A DNA stretch of 64,000 nt. Source: an uncultured Elusimicrobia bacterium (GTDB lineage Bacteria > Elusimicrobiota > Elusimicrobia > Elusimicrobiales > Elusimicrobiaceae). Shown piece after piece: positions 33,306-41,070 of this stretch (positions within the stretch are counted from its first letter, which is position 1; every line of letters starts with the position of its first letter). The DNA is taken from assembly GCA_945913025.1 (NCBI GenBank), contig CAMECJ010000002.1, positions 62,001 through 126,000 on the forward strand. Reading direction: 5' to 3'. The translations under genes and the position numbers were made by a program. The notes under the pieces are model-generated. The model did no database searches. It saw only the letters and a program-made list of their open reading frames with translations, and was not told the DNA's origin.

Positions 33306-33557
33306 CTTATTTTCCTCCTCAATTATGGTTTGCGGCTTTATTTGTGACGTCATCCCGTAGTGCCTTTATACGGGATCTCGCTCGTGCGAAACGACAGATT
33401 CCGGATTGCAACCCTCCAAAATGACGCAATAAAACGCGTAGGCCGCCAAACCCGCCGCGTTAAGTCATCCTGAGTCGTTTCTGCTCAGAATCTACCGATT
33501 TTAACGAAATAAACCCCCATCGGGAGATCCCGTACAGAAACCCTACGGAATAACCCT

Positions 33558-33585
33558 ATCGTATCAAAAAAAAAAAACGGGTCAA
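33558..33585 (-). promoter_or_regulatory. Poly-T spacer promoter of pilin 4 (T12)
   Basis: Minus strand: TTGACC (33580-33585), CG, twelve T, GA, TACGAT (33558-33563); spacer of 16 bases. Between it and the gene lie a palindrome of the ATCCCGTA/TACGGGAT type and one of the CCTGAG/CTCAGA type. Confidence 0.65.
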
Positions 33586-33840
33586 GGAGCGATCCGCCCC
33601 GCCCGTTCCCTCCGCGCCCGCGCAAGCAAGCCGAAAATTTTTATGCCTGCATTTGCCGAAGAAATACTTGACAGCCCAATGCCCCCCGCACTGAAGCCCG
33701 TGACATTTCGGTTTCGCTAATAAAGAACTCCCCCCGCTTACGCCGGAGGGAGAGGGATACATTACTTTAAAAAGTACCTGCGAAAGTTTTTTTAATTTAT
33801 AACCTTCGCAAGCTTGCAGCTTGTTTTGCAGACAACCTCG
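33586..33840. other. Gene-free stretch between the pilin 4 promoter and the restriction enzyme remnant
   Basis: No coding sequence can be supported. The right part has an inverted pair AAAGTACCTGCGAAAG/ATAACCTTCGCAAGCTT of weak symmetry. The left part is GC-rich and shows no similarity to the other pilin upstream regions. Confidence 0.5.
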
Positions 33841-34245
33841 TTATACAACAGAGGTTACCGTCTCATATAAATAAGGAATATCGTTATATCTAATACGCAA
33901 CTTGGTACCGTGGTTATGCCCTGTGCGCGCATCAAAATCAATATATATTAACCCTTTCTCTATACTCTGGATAAACTTTTTTAAGTTTACTTTTTTTAAC
34001 ATCAGGACGCTGTTATAGAAAAAATACTCTTTACCGTTTGCTTTTTTAACATCCGCTCTGACAAAAAAACAATTCGTTAGCTTTGTGCCCACTTTTACAT
34101 ACAAGTCGTTAAATCCCCAATAAGGCACCTCCGGTAAATTACCCAGTCCTATACCTTGACGAACTTGCTCCAACCATTGTTGATGCCGCTCAGCAACCTT
34201 GGTGCTGTCAAACACAACTTCTATTTTTCTTCTGCACGATTTACG
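33841..34245 (-). pseudogene. Fragment of a type II restriction endonuclease (MvaI/BcnI-like C-terminal part)
   Basis: The intact part from 34215 (124 residues) holds NDLYVKVGTKLTNCFFVRAD, then YFFYNSVLMLKKVNLKKFIQ, IEKGLIYIDFDARTGHNHGT and KLRIRYNDIPYLYE. The pattern of a Tyr-rich strand, then YIDFDAR..HNHGT near the end, resembles the C-terminal half of MvaI/BcnI-type endonucleases. The same frame stays open upstream to about 34240 (EVVFDSTK), overlapping the methyltransferase remnant in another frame, so the N-terminal half including the catalytic centre is missing. Base composition is more AT-rich than the neighbours, in keeping with a transferred system now decaying. Confidence 0.6.
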
Positions 34246-34813
34246 TTTATTTTAAAACCACGGTCCGTAAAAGTTTGTCCGTTTATAGTCATTCGAAAGG
34301 ATCGTTCACTAGCAGGATATTTTGTACCGGCTTTATCGTGTTTCCACTTAGCAATTAAATAAATTACTTCATACGTCGGTAAAAAATATCCGGCATTAAA
34401 ATTAATACCGCCTTTTCGACGCCATATAATAATTTGCCGGATGGGAAAATCTTGTACGATTTCGCGGCGGTCTTGTATAAGTCCGTCTTGCACGCGCCAC
34501 TTATGATTATAGAAAATGGCACCGGTGTCTTTTATCAAACGAAACATTTCCTGCAAACATTCTTTTTGCCATTTACAATACTGCTCGTATGGCATATTAT
34601 CATCATAAGTGACATACCCTTTGATAAGGGGGCATTTGGCCACTTCCCCCCTTTGCCGCATTTCATACCATTGCCTGTAGAATTTTTAAGGTTGTACGGC
34701 GGGGAAGTTACCACTAAGTCCACACAGCCGTCGGGCATTGTACGCATAACGTCCAAACAGTCGCCGCAAACTATTTTATCAATAAGTGTATCAAGGTTAT
34801 TAGGTGTGCTCAT
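34221..34813 (-). pseudogene. Remnant of a type II DNA methyltransferase, frameshifted and truncated
   Basis: From ATG 34813 the frame reads MSTPNNLDTLIDKIVCGDCL and reaches the catalytic motif IV TSPPYNLKNSTGNGMK, typical of N4-cytosine/N6-adenine enzymes of the beta class. After GGKWPNAPL the frame is lost; it continues one frame over as IKGYVTYDDNMPYEQYCKWQ to a stop at 34221. One extra C in the five-C tract (34628-34632 on the plus strand as G) would rejoin both parts exactly. The SAM-binding FxGxG motif, which in this class follows at the C-terminus, is absent: the sequence runs straight into the endonuclease fragment. So an internal deletion fused the two genes of a restriction-modification pair. 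Confidence 0.85.
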
Positions 34814-34916
34814 ACGTAGACATATTGTAACGAATTTACACACATCTCTTTATTCACGTTTCAACAAGCCGCCGCTAGCATGCGGGGACTTTATCAAAAG
34901 ATTCTTCCTTTCTACA

Positions 34917-35801
34917 TTATGCCGGTTCCACGTGAATCATAATGTGTTTGACGTTCTCAAACCGTTTTTCCACTTCGTCGTGCACCAACGAGGCGATATC
35001 GTGCGCCCGCGTTAGACTTAAATTCCCGTCTACGGCTATTTCCGCATCAATGTAAATTTTATTGCCAAACTGGCGCGTCTGTACGCTGTTTACACGCACT
35101 ACGCCGGAAATTTGCGCTATAAAATGCCGCAGGTTCCGATCGTATTCTTCCCCGCAGGAAGTGTCCAGCATTTTAGAAACGGCGTCCTTTAAAATATCGT
35201 ACGATACTTTTAAAATGCACAATGCAATTACCGCGCTTGCGAGCGGGTCCAATACGGGAAACCCCAACATCGCGCCGCCTACGCCGGCCAAAGAGCCGAC
35301 AGAGGAAAATGCATCCGAACGGTGGTGCCACGCGTCGGCCATAAACGCGGAAGAATTTAAAAGTTTTGCATAGTAACGCGTGTACCAGTACATCGCTTCT
35401 TTTACAATAATGGAAATCACCGCCGCCCACAACGCTATCGCCCGCGGAACGGCAAAATCCGCATCGTTTCCGGCCAACACTTTGCGCACGCCTTCATAAC
35501 CGATAAACGCCCCCGTAAGCGCCAAAATCGTCCCCAAAATAAGCGCGGCCACGCACTCTAACCGTTCGTGCCCGTAGGGATGTTCTTTATCAGCGGCCTT
35601 GGCCGACATCCGCACCCCCAGCCACGCCACAAATGTGGCAAACACGTCCGACAGTGAATGTACCGCGTCGGACACCATCGCACCCGAATGGCCGAAAATA
35701 CCCGCAAAAAACTTAAACGCAGAAAGAATAATGTTCCCCGCAATACCCACAAACGATACGCGGTTTACGATTTGTTGTTCAGCTTGGGAAGAACATGTCA
35801 T
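34917..35801 (-). CDS. Cation diffusion facilitator family transporter (zinc/iron/manganese efflux)
   Basis: A 294-residue membrane protein with six predicted segments. The metal site is formed by Asp in MVSDAVHSLSDVFATF (TM2, near 44-48) and the HxxxD pair in FMADAWHHRSDAFSSV (TM5, near 153-161). The C-terminal cytoplasmic domain (about 205-294, IYIDAEIAVDGNLSLTRAHD) is the CDF dimerisation and sensing fold. Cations leave in exchange for protons. AAGG lies before the ATG. The HHxxD form of TM5 does not by itself decide between Zn, Fe and Mn. Confidence 0.92.
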   Translation of the reverse strand: MTCSSQAEQQIVNRVSFVGIAGNIILSAFKFFAGIFGHSGAMVSDAVHSLSDVFATFVAWLGVRMSAKAADKEHPYGHERLECVAALILGTILALTGAFIGYEGVRKVLAGNDADFAVPRAIALWAAVISIIVKEAMYWYTRYYAKLLNSSAFMADAWHHRSDAFSSVGSLAGVGGAMLGFPVLDPLASAVIALCILKVSYDILKDAVSKMLDTSCGEEYDRNLRHFIAQISGVVRVNSVQTRQFGNKIYIDAEIAVDGNLSLTRAHDIASLVHDEVEKRFENVKHIMIHVEPA

Positions 35802-35887
35802 AAAAACCTTCTTTATATCAAGATATATATATTATAGCTTTTTAAAAACAAGGCCTGCCCGCACGCCTTTTTGTTAAAATATAAGTA

Positions 35888-36835
35888 ATGACCCGCTTAA
35901 AAACCGTTTTTTTCGGCACGCCCGATATCGCCGTGCCTTTTTTGGAACTTACCCGCGAACTGACCGATTTGCAGCTCGCCGTCACGCAGGCCGACAAGCC
36001 GCGCGGACGCGGTATGGAAATTTCTCCCTGCCCCGTAAAAGCGCGCGCGCTGGAGTTAAACATACCCGTTTTATCCCCCGAAAAATTAAAAGACAGTTTT
36101 GACCAAATCGCCGCCGTTCCGTTTGAGTTGGGTATCGTAGTGGCGTACGGAAAAATCTTCCGCCCGAATTTTTTGGCTCTGCCCAAACTGGGGCTTATTA
36201 ATGTGCATTTTTCGCTGCTGCCGCACTTGCGCGGCGCGGCGCCCGTTCAGCAAGCGCTTATTCAGGGATATACGCAAACGGGCGTTTCCACCTTTTGGAT
36301 CCGCGAAGGAATGGACGACGGCCCTCTGTTTTTACAAAAAGAAATCCCCATTCTGCCGCAAGACAACGCGCGCACCTTATTTGAAAAACTCGTTCCCTTG
36401 GGCTTGGAAGCGCTGAAAGAAACCCTCACGCGCGCCCAAAACGGCGACTTGCCCCAACTTCCGCAAGCGGGCAAACCGACACTCGCGCCGATGATTGCAA
36501 AAGAGGACGCGTTTTTGCGCCCCGCCGAACTGGACGCCCTGACCCTTCACAACAAAGTGCGCGGCCTTGCGTGCGGGCCCAAGCCGAAAATCCCGTTTAC
36601 CCGTAACGGCAAAACGGAATGGCTGCAAATCGTACGCACGGAGCCTGCCGAAAACCAACAGGCGGAAGCGGGCACTGCGCTTTGCGTTGAACGAAACAAG
36701 GGAATTTTAGTAAAATGTAAAGAAGGAAGTTTATGGCTTTGCGAGGTGCACCCCGCCGGTAAAAAACCGATGTCCGCCGAAGCGTTTGCCAACGGACGCG
36801 GCCTCAAATCGGGCGAAAAGGTGTTTGTAGAATAA
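35888..36835 (+). CDS. fmt: Methionyl-tRNA formyltransferase
   Basis: A 315-residue protein with the formyltransferase core: KTVFFGTPDIAVPFLELT at the start, TQADKPRGRGMEISPCPVK, and the catalytic region INVHFSLLPHLRGAAPVQQA (Asn, His; about 103-122), then the C-terminal OB-like tRNA-binding domain. It formylates initiator Met-tRNA. TAAAAT ends seven bases before the ATG with no ribosome binding site, suggesting a leaderless transcript that continues into the PASTA gene and rpe through overlapping stop-start codons. Confidence 0.95.
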   Translation: MTRLKTVFFGTPDIAVPFLELTRELTDLQLAVTQADKPRGRGMEISPCPVKARALELNIPVLSPEKLKDSFDQIAAVPFELGIVVAYGKIFRPNFLALPKLGLINVHFSLLPHLRGAAPVQQALIQGYTQTGVSTFWIREGMDDGPLFLQKEIPILPQDNARTLFEKLVPLGLEALKETLTRAQNGDLPQLPQAGKPTLAPMIAKEDAFLRPAELDALTLHNKVRGLACGPKPKIPFTRNGKTEWLQIVRTEPAENQQAEAGTALCVERNKGILVKCKEGSLWLCEVHPAGKKPMSAEAFANGRGLKSGEKVFVE

Positions 36836-37833
36836 TGGCCGACAACAATCAAAGTTTTGAAGATTTTTTAAAGAAAAAGAAAAAATCCCACCGCGCCACA
36901 TGGATTGTGGCGGGCGTAGTGGCCGCGTTTTTTATCGCGCTTATCGCCGTATCTGCCGACTGGGTCATCGGCGCCTTGGTGCATACCCGCAAGGAAGTTA
37001 CCGTACCCGATTTAACTAGAAAACCCGTTACGCAAGCCCTTGATATGCTGGCCGCCAGTAATTTGGCGTTAAAACAGGCGGGAGTGGAATTTGCGCAAAG
37101 CGTTCCCCCTGGGTCCGTACTGCGCCAGATTCCCTCAGCCGGTTCCACCGTGCGCGAAGGACGCGTTATCCGCGTTTGGATCAGCCAAGGCGATGAAATG
37201 GTGTTTGTTCCCAACACCGTAGGAAGCGATTGGCGCGCGGCGCAGCTGGCTGTGCGGCAGGCGGGGCTTATGGTGGAAAAAGTCGATAATGCGTACTCCG
37301 TAACTTACGAAAAGGGCATCATCGTCGCCCAATCACCCAAGGCCGACAGTATGGTGCAAAAGGGCGGAAAAGTGTCGCTTGTGTTATCCAACGGTGCGCC
37401 GCCGGCGAGCGTAATTTTGGTTCCCAACTTTAAGAGTAAAAAACTGGCCGAAGCCACCCTGTGGGCCAGCGCGCAAAATATCAATTTAATCATTAAAGAA
37501 GATGAACACTCTGTGTTTCCCAACGGCTCTATCGCTTCCCAACAGCCGGAAGCGGACACGCAAATTGTGCCCAATGGTAATTTGGAAGTAGTCGTCAGCC
37601 GCCGCGCAATTAACGACGAAGAAAAGAGCTATCACCTGCATTATGAAATGCCGCAAGGCAAAAACGCCAGCCGCGTACGCGTAACGTTGGAAGATGCTAC
37701 CGGCGACCGTGAAATTTTAAACGAAACAAAACAGCCGGGATCAAAAATAGACCTTGAAATCCCCTACTCCGGACGCGCCACGGTGCGCGTATTTACGGAC
37801 GGAATTTTGGTGCGCGAACGGGAGGTGGAATGA
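36835..37833 (+). CDS. Membrane-anchored protein with three PASTA domains
   Basis: A 332-residue protein: a short basic cytoplasmic tail (FLKKKKKSHRATW), one membrane helix (about 22-48), then three PASTA repeats starting near EVTVPDLTRKPVTQALDMLA, EMVFVPNTVGSDWRAAQLAV and SVILVPNFKSKKLAEATLWA, and a C-terminal beta domain of about 70 residues. PASTA domains bind peptidoglycan or beta-lactams, usually on Ser/Thr kinases or class B PBPs; here there is no kinase domain. It is embedded between fmt and rpe with overlapping codons (TAATG and ATGA), an arrangement that suggests cotranscription rather than shared function. Confidence 0.9.
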   Translation: MADNNQSFEDFLKKKKKSHRATWIVAGVVAAFFIALIAVSADWVIGALVHTRKEVTVPDLTRKPVTQALDMLAASNLALKQAGVEFAQSVPPGSVLRQIPSAGSTVREGRVIRVWISQGDEMVFVPNTVGSDWRAAQLAVRQAGLMVEKVDNAYSVTYEKGIIVAQSPKADSMVQKGGKVSLVLSNGAPPASVILVPNFKSKKLAEATLWASAQNINLIIKEDEHSVFPNGSIASQQPEADTQIVPNGNLEVVVSRRAINDEEKSYHLHYEMPQGKNASRVRVTLEDATGDREILNETKQPGSKIDLEIPYSGRATVRVFTDGILVREREVE

Positions 37834-38525
37834 AAAACGCTTCCAAAATGCCCCGCGCAAATGGTAAAATATCTATTGCGCCCTCCATCCTGTCCGCCGA
37901 TTTATACAAACTCGGCGAAGAAGTAAAAACGGTGGAGACCGCGGGAGCGGACTGGCTGCACGTAGACGTAATGGACGGACACTTTGTGCCGAATTTAAGT
38001 TTCGGGCCGTCCGTCGTCAGTTCTTTGAACGGAAAAACAAATTTACCTTTAGACGTACACTTAATGGTGGAAGAGCCTTTGCGCTTTATCGAGCCGTTTG
38101 CCAAGGCCGGCGCGGACCTTTTGACCGTGCATATCGAAGCCAAGGACGACGTGGCCTTTGCGCTGGAACAGATTAAAAATTCCGGCGTAAAAGCGGGCCT
38201 TTCCATCAAACCCGACACGGATCCGGAACGGATTACCCCGTATTTGGACCGGTTGGATTTAGTGCTTGTAATGAGCGTATACCCGGGCTTCGGCGGGCAG
38301 GCGTTTTTGCCCGAAGCCGAAGAACAAATCAAACGGGTACGCCAAAAGATTCACGCTTCCGGCCGCGCGATTTGGCTGGAAACGGACGGCGGCATTAACG
38401 CAGAGACGGCCCCCTTGGCAGCACGGGCGGGCGCGGACGCGTTAGTGGCCGGCAGTGCAATTTTCAAAGCCGCGGACCCTGTAACGGCCCTCAACCAAAT
38501 CAGACAGGCGGCCTCGGACATTTAA
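37830..38525 (+). CDS. rpe: Ribulose-phosphate 3-epimerase
   Basis: A 231-residue TIM-barrel enzyme: ISIAPSILSADLYKLGEEVK, WLHVDVMDGHFVPNLSFGP with the metal His/Asp residues, LDVHLMVEEP, VLVMSVYPGFGGQAF and ETDGGINAETAPLAARAGAD. It interconverts ribulose 5-phosphate and xylulose 5-phosphate. GGAGG precedes the ATG, whose ATGA overlaps the PASTA gene's stop. About 14 residues longer at the N-terminus than usual. With rpiB, gmhA and pgi near the window end it belongs to pentose/heptose phosphate metabolism. Confidence 0.95.
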   Translation: MKNASKMPRANGKISIAPSILSADLYKLGEEVKTVETAGADWLHVDVMDGHFVPNLSFGPSVVSSLNGKTNLPLDVHLMVEEPLRFIEPFAKAGADLLTVHIEAKDDVAFALEQIKNSGVKAGLSIKPDTDPERITPYLDRLDLVLVMSVYPGFGGQAFLPEAEEQIKRVRQKIHASGRAIWLETDGGINAETAPLAARAGADALVAGSAIFKAADPVTALNQIRQAASDI

Positions 38526-38533
38526 TTATTAGT

Positions 38534-38553
38534 CTTTTGCGCCAACGCAAAAG
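38534..38553 (+). promoter_or_regulatory. Perfect hairpin between rpe and rpsP
   Basis: CTTTTGCG, loop CCAA, CGCAAAAG, ending 11 bases before the AAGGAG of rpsP. It has no T-run, so it is not a standard terminator; it may be an mRNA processing or regulatory structure. Confidence 0.5.
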
Positions 38554-38573
38554 CATCATAAGGAGAGTTATAA

Positions 38574-38822
38574 ATGGCAGTAGTTATCAGATTACAGAGA
38601 GTCGGCAAAAAAGCCCAGCCTCAGTACAGAGTCGTCGCGATTGAAAAATCTTCCGCGGTCGGCAAAGAAGCGAAAGAAGTGTTGGGCCAGTATCACCCTT
38701 GCAACCCCAATACGGCCGAACAAGTAAAACTCAATATGCCCAGAGTGGAATATTGGATGAAAGTCGGCGCAAAACCGTCTGAAACCGTCGCCAGCTTGAT
38801 TAAAAAAGCCAGCGCCAAATAA
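38574..38822 (+). CDS. rpsP: 30S ribosomal protein S16
   Basis: An 82-residue S16: VVIRLQRVGKKAQPQYRVVA, then LGQYHPCNPNTAEQVKLN and VEYWMKVGAKPSETVASLIK. AAGGAG with an eight-base gap to the ATG. First gene of the rpsP-khpA-trmD-rplS cluster; the usual rimM is missing between khpA and trmD. Confidence 0.97.
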   Translation: MAVVIRLQRVGKKAQPQYRVVAIEKSSAVGKEAKEVLGQYHPCNPNTAEQVKLNMPRVEYWMKVGAKPSETVASLIKKASAK

Positions 38823-38837
38823 ACTGCGGTGCGCGTT

Positions 38838-39068
38838 ATGAAAGAACTCGCGACGCTGCTGTTAAAATCCCTTTCTTCTACGCCCGAAAACGTGGTGGTG
38901 GAAGAAAAAGTGGAACAAAACAAAGTTTATCTGTCCACGAAAGTGGACGCCGCCGACAAAGGTAAAGTGATTGGCAAGGACGGCTGTATCATTAAAGCCG
39001 TACGCACCGTGTTAAACGCGGCTGCCGCCAACCAGGATAAAAAAGTTACCCTAAAGCTGGAAGACTAA
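38838..39068 (+). CDS. khpA: KH-domain RNA-binding protein KhpA
   Basis: A 76-residue single KH domain with the GxxG loop in GKVIGKDGCIIKAVRTVL (about 44-61). Homologues bind RNA, often with KhpB, and the gene regularly sits between rpsP and rimM or trmD, as here. ATG 38838 is chosen because the sequence MKELATLLLKSL is the family start; a GTG nine bases earlier is possible. Its stop overlaps the trmD start (TAATG). Confidence 0.92.
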   Translation: MKELATLLLKSLSSTPENVVVEEKVEQNKVYLSTKVDAADKGKVIGKDGCIIKAVRTVLNAAAANQDKKVTLKLED

Positions 39069-39787
39069 TGAAAATAGACGTTATCACCGCTTTTGAAGAA
39101 ATGATAGACCACGCACTCTCTCACAGCATTGTGGGGCGGGCGCGCAAAGCGGGGATAATCAAGTTGGCTACGTTAAGCCCCCGCGCATTTGCGGAGGACA
39201 AACACAAAACCATAGACGACCGCCCTTACGGCGGCGGGCCCGGGATGTTAATGAAAGCCGAGCCGCTGTATCAGGCGATTAACAAGTTGCGCAAAAAAAC
39301 GTCGTACGTCGTACTAACCAGTCCGCGCGGCCAAACTTTTAACCAAGAACTGGCTAAAAAATTGGCAAAAAAACGCCACCTCATTTTCGTGTGCGGGCAT
39401 TATGAAGGTATCGACGCGCGGATTTATCCCGAGGTGGATTTAGAAGTATCTTTAGGCAACTTCATTTTGACGGGCGGAGAACTCGCCGCCTGCACAATGA
39501 TAGACGCAATTACGCGGCTGCAAAAAGGCACTTTTAAAAAAGAAGGCGTAACGGTTACGGAGTCGTTTGAGGAAAATTTGTTGGAAGCCCCGCAGTATAC
39601 GCGCCCCGAAGTATGGCGCGGACAAAAAGTACCGGCGGTGCTGCTTAACGGAAACCACAAAGAAATTGAAGCGTGGAAACGCGAACAAGCTTTACAATTA
39701 ACAAAACAGTTAAGACCCGATTTGCTTGAAACCGCCTCTCTAAAGCCAAAAAAGGTCTCTAAGAAAAAAACGATTCGGAGGAAGTAA
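39068..39787 (+). CDS. trmD: tRNA (guanine-N1)-methyltransferase
   Basis: A 239-residue SPOUT methyltransferase that makes m1G37: [20 protein letters not shown], then [20 protein letters not shown], the knot region [20 protein letters not shown] and [20 protein letters not shown]. The C-terminus is extended by a Lys-rich tail ([14 protein letters not shown]). Its start overlaps the khpA stop and rplS follows 5 bases after its own stop. Confidence 0.96.
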   Translation: MKIDVITAFEEMIDHALSHSIVGRARKAGIIKLATLSPRAFAEDKHKTIDDRPYGGGPGMLMKAEPLYQAINKLRKKTSYVVLTSPRGQTFNQELAKKLAKKRHLIFVCGHYEGIDARIYPEVDLEVSLGNFILTGGELAACTMIDAITRLQKGTFKKEGVTVTESFEENLLEAPQYTRPEVWRGQKVPAVLLNGNHKEIEAWKREQALQLTKQLRPDLLETASLKPKKVSKKKTIRRK

Positions 39788-39792
39788 GTTTT

Positions 39793-40185
39793 ATGAATAT
39801 CAACGACATTAAACACAATCTCAAAACCAACATTCCGCAGTTCAAAGCCGGCGACACCGTGCGCGTGAAAGTAAAAGTAGTCGAAGGCGACAACGAAAGA
39901 CTTCAGGCTTTTGACGGCGTAGTAATCGCCCGCCGCGGTTCCGGCATCAGCGAAACTTTTACCGTGCGCAAAATTTCGTTCGGCGTGGGCGTGGAACGCA
40001 TTTTCCCGATTCACTCCCCCCGCGTGGACAGCATTGAAGTCCTCAAGATCGGCAAAGTAAGAAGAGCCAAACTCAACTACTTAACCAAACTCTCCGGTAA
40101 AGCCGCCCGCTTGCAGGAACTCAAAAAACCTGCCGCCAAAACCGAAGATGAAGCTCCGGCCGAAGCGGCCCAAGAGGCGAAATAA
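39793..40185 (+). CDS. rplS: 50S ribosomal protein L19
   Basis: A 130-residue L19: [60 protein letters not shown] and VRRAKLNYL. It has an Ala/Glu-rich extension at the C-terminus ([15 protein letters not shown]) beyond the usual length. CGGAGG precedes the start. Last gene of the cluster, followed by a strong terminator. Confidence 0.97.
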   Translation: MNINDIKHNLKTNIPQFKAGDTVRVKVKVVEGDNERLQAFDGVVIARRGSGISETFTVRKISFGVGVERIFPIHSPRVDSIEVLKIGKVRRAKLNYLTKLSGKAARLQELKKPAAKTEDEAPAEAAQEAK

Positions 40186-40216
40186 GTTACCCGAGGTAAC
40201 CGAACTCCGATTCAAC

Positions 40217-40247
40217 CCCGCGCATCAGTTTTGCGCGGGGTTTTTTG
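40217..40247 (+). terminator. Terminator of the rpsP-rplS operon
   Basis: CCCCGCGC, loop ATCAGTTTT, GCGCGGGG followed by T6. Confidence 0.92.
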
Positions 40248-40249
40248 TA

Positions 40250-40600
40250 ACGACAGATTCCGGATGACAACTTTCCGGAATGACCTAAAGGGTGTTTCCG
40301 CAATAACGTAAGGAGTGTTTCCACAATGACAACGCTTACACTATTCATTAAGCCGTCATCCCGTAATGTCCTTATATAGGATCTCGTTGTTATTCATTAG
40401 GTCAGCCTGAGTCTGGCGGCCCGCAGGCTGGGGCGCACAGCTTTTGGCAATTAGGCCTGGAAATTTACCTTTTAAAAAAGTGGCCTAATTGCAAAAAAGG
40501 TCATCCCGTAGTGTTTCTATACGGGATCTGCTTCTTTTTCCCCGAAGATACCGTATAAAAACTGCGGGGAATAATAAAACGCCGTTATTCTGCACGGAAA
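40250..40600. repeat. Mixed short palindromic repeats, no gene
   Basis: ATTCCGGAT ... TCCGGAAT (40257-40283); ATCCCGTAAT with a decayed partner (40365-40382); a long stem CAATTAGGCC ... GGCCTAATTG with a 24-base loop (40449-40492); and ATCCCGTAG/ATACGGGAT (40503-40529). The segment 40253-40378 is shared, with small differences, with 49947-50045 upstream of pilin 7, so it is a dispersed duplicate. Confidence 0.85.
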
Positions 40601-40626
40601 AGCGTTAATTTGCTACACTTATTTAT

Positions 40627-41070
40627 ATGAAAAAATTTTCTCTTTTACTGGCTGCGCTCTGCCTCTGCGCGTGCGCCAAATACCAAACCGTTACCATTAC
40701 CCTGCCGGACGGATTTACCATTAACGCCCGGGTGGCCGACACTCCCGAAAAGAAAGAAAAAGGGTTGATGTTTGTTACACACCTGCCCGAAAATGAGGGA
40801 ATGCTTTTTGTATCCGACGAGGACGAGCTCCAACAATTTTGGATGAAAAATACGCTGATTAATTTGGATATGGTATTTATCTTGGCGGATCAAACCGTTT
40901 CCTTCGTTGCCGAGGATGTAGAACACACCTATACCTATACGCCCGATTATGACATTCCCCGCGTGACGGGCTTCGGGCGGTACGTGCTGGAACTGCCCGC
41001 CAAAACAGCTGTCAAACACGGGGTAAAAGAAGGCGCACAACTTGCGTTTTCGCTGCCGGAGAAAAAATGA
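40627..41070 (+). CDS. DUF192 lipoprotein
   Basis: A 147-residue protein with a lipoprotein signal (MKKFSLLLAALCLCACAK; lipobox Leu-x-x-Cys ending at one of the three Cys). The body is DUF192: NARVADTPEKKEKGLMFVTH, then EGMLFVSDEDELQQFWMKNT and INLDMVFILAD. The fold is known from structures, the function is not. TACACT lies seven bases before the ATG and no ribosome binding site is seen. The stop overlaps the start of the M20 peptidase gene. Confidence 0.9.
   Translation: MKKFSLLLAALCLCACAKYQTVTITLPDGFTINARVADTPEKKEKGLMFVTHLPENEGMLFVSDEDELQQFWMKNTLINLDMVFILADQTVSFVAEDVEHTYTYTPDYDIPRVTGFGRYVLELPAKTAVKHGVKEGAQLAFSLPEKK

Noticed and set aside
33580-33763. A small minus-strand reading frame ending ..SLTRFFFLIR
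   Set aside because: It reads through the TTGACC and poly-T promoter of pilin 4; the Phe run is the T tract. Same artefact occurs upstream of pilins 3 and 7.
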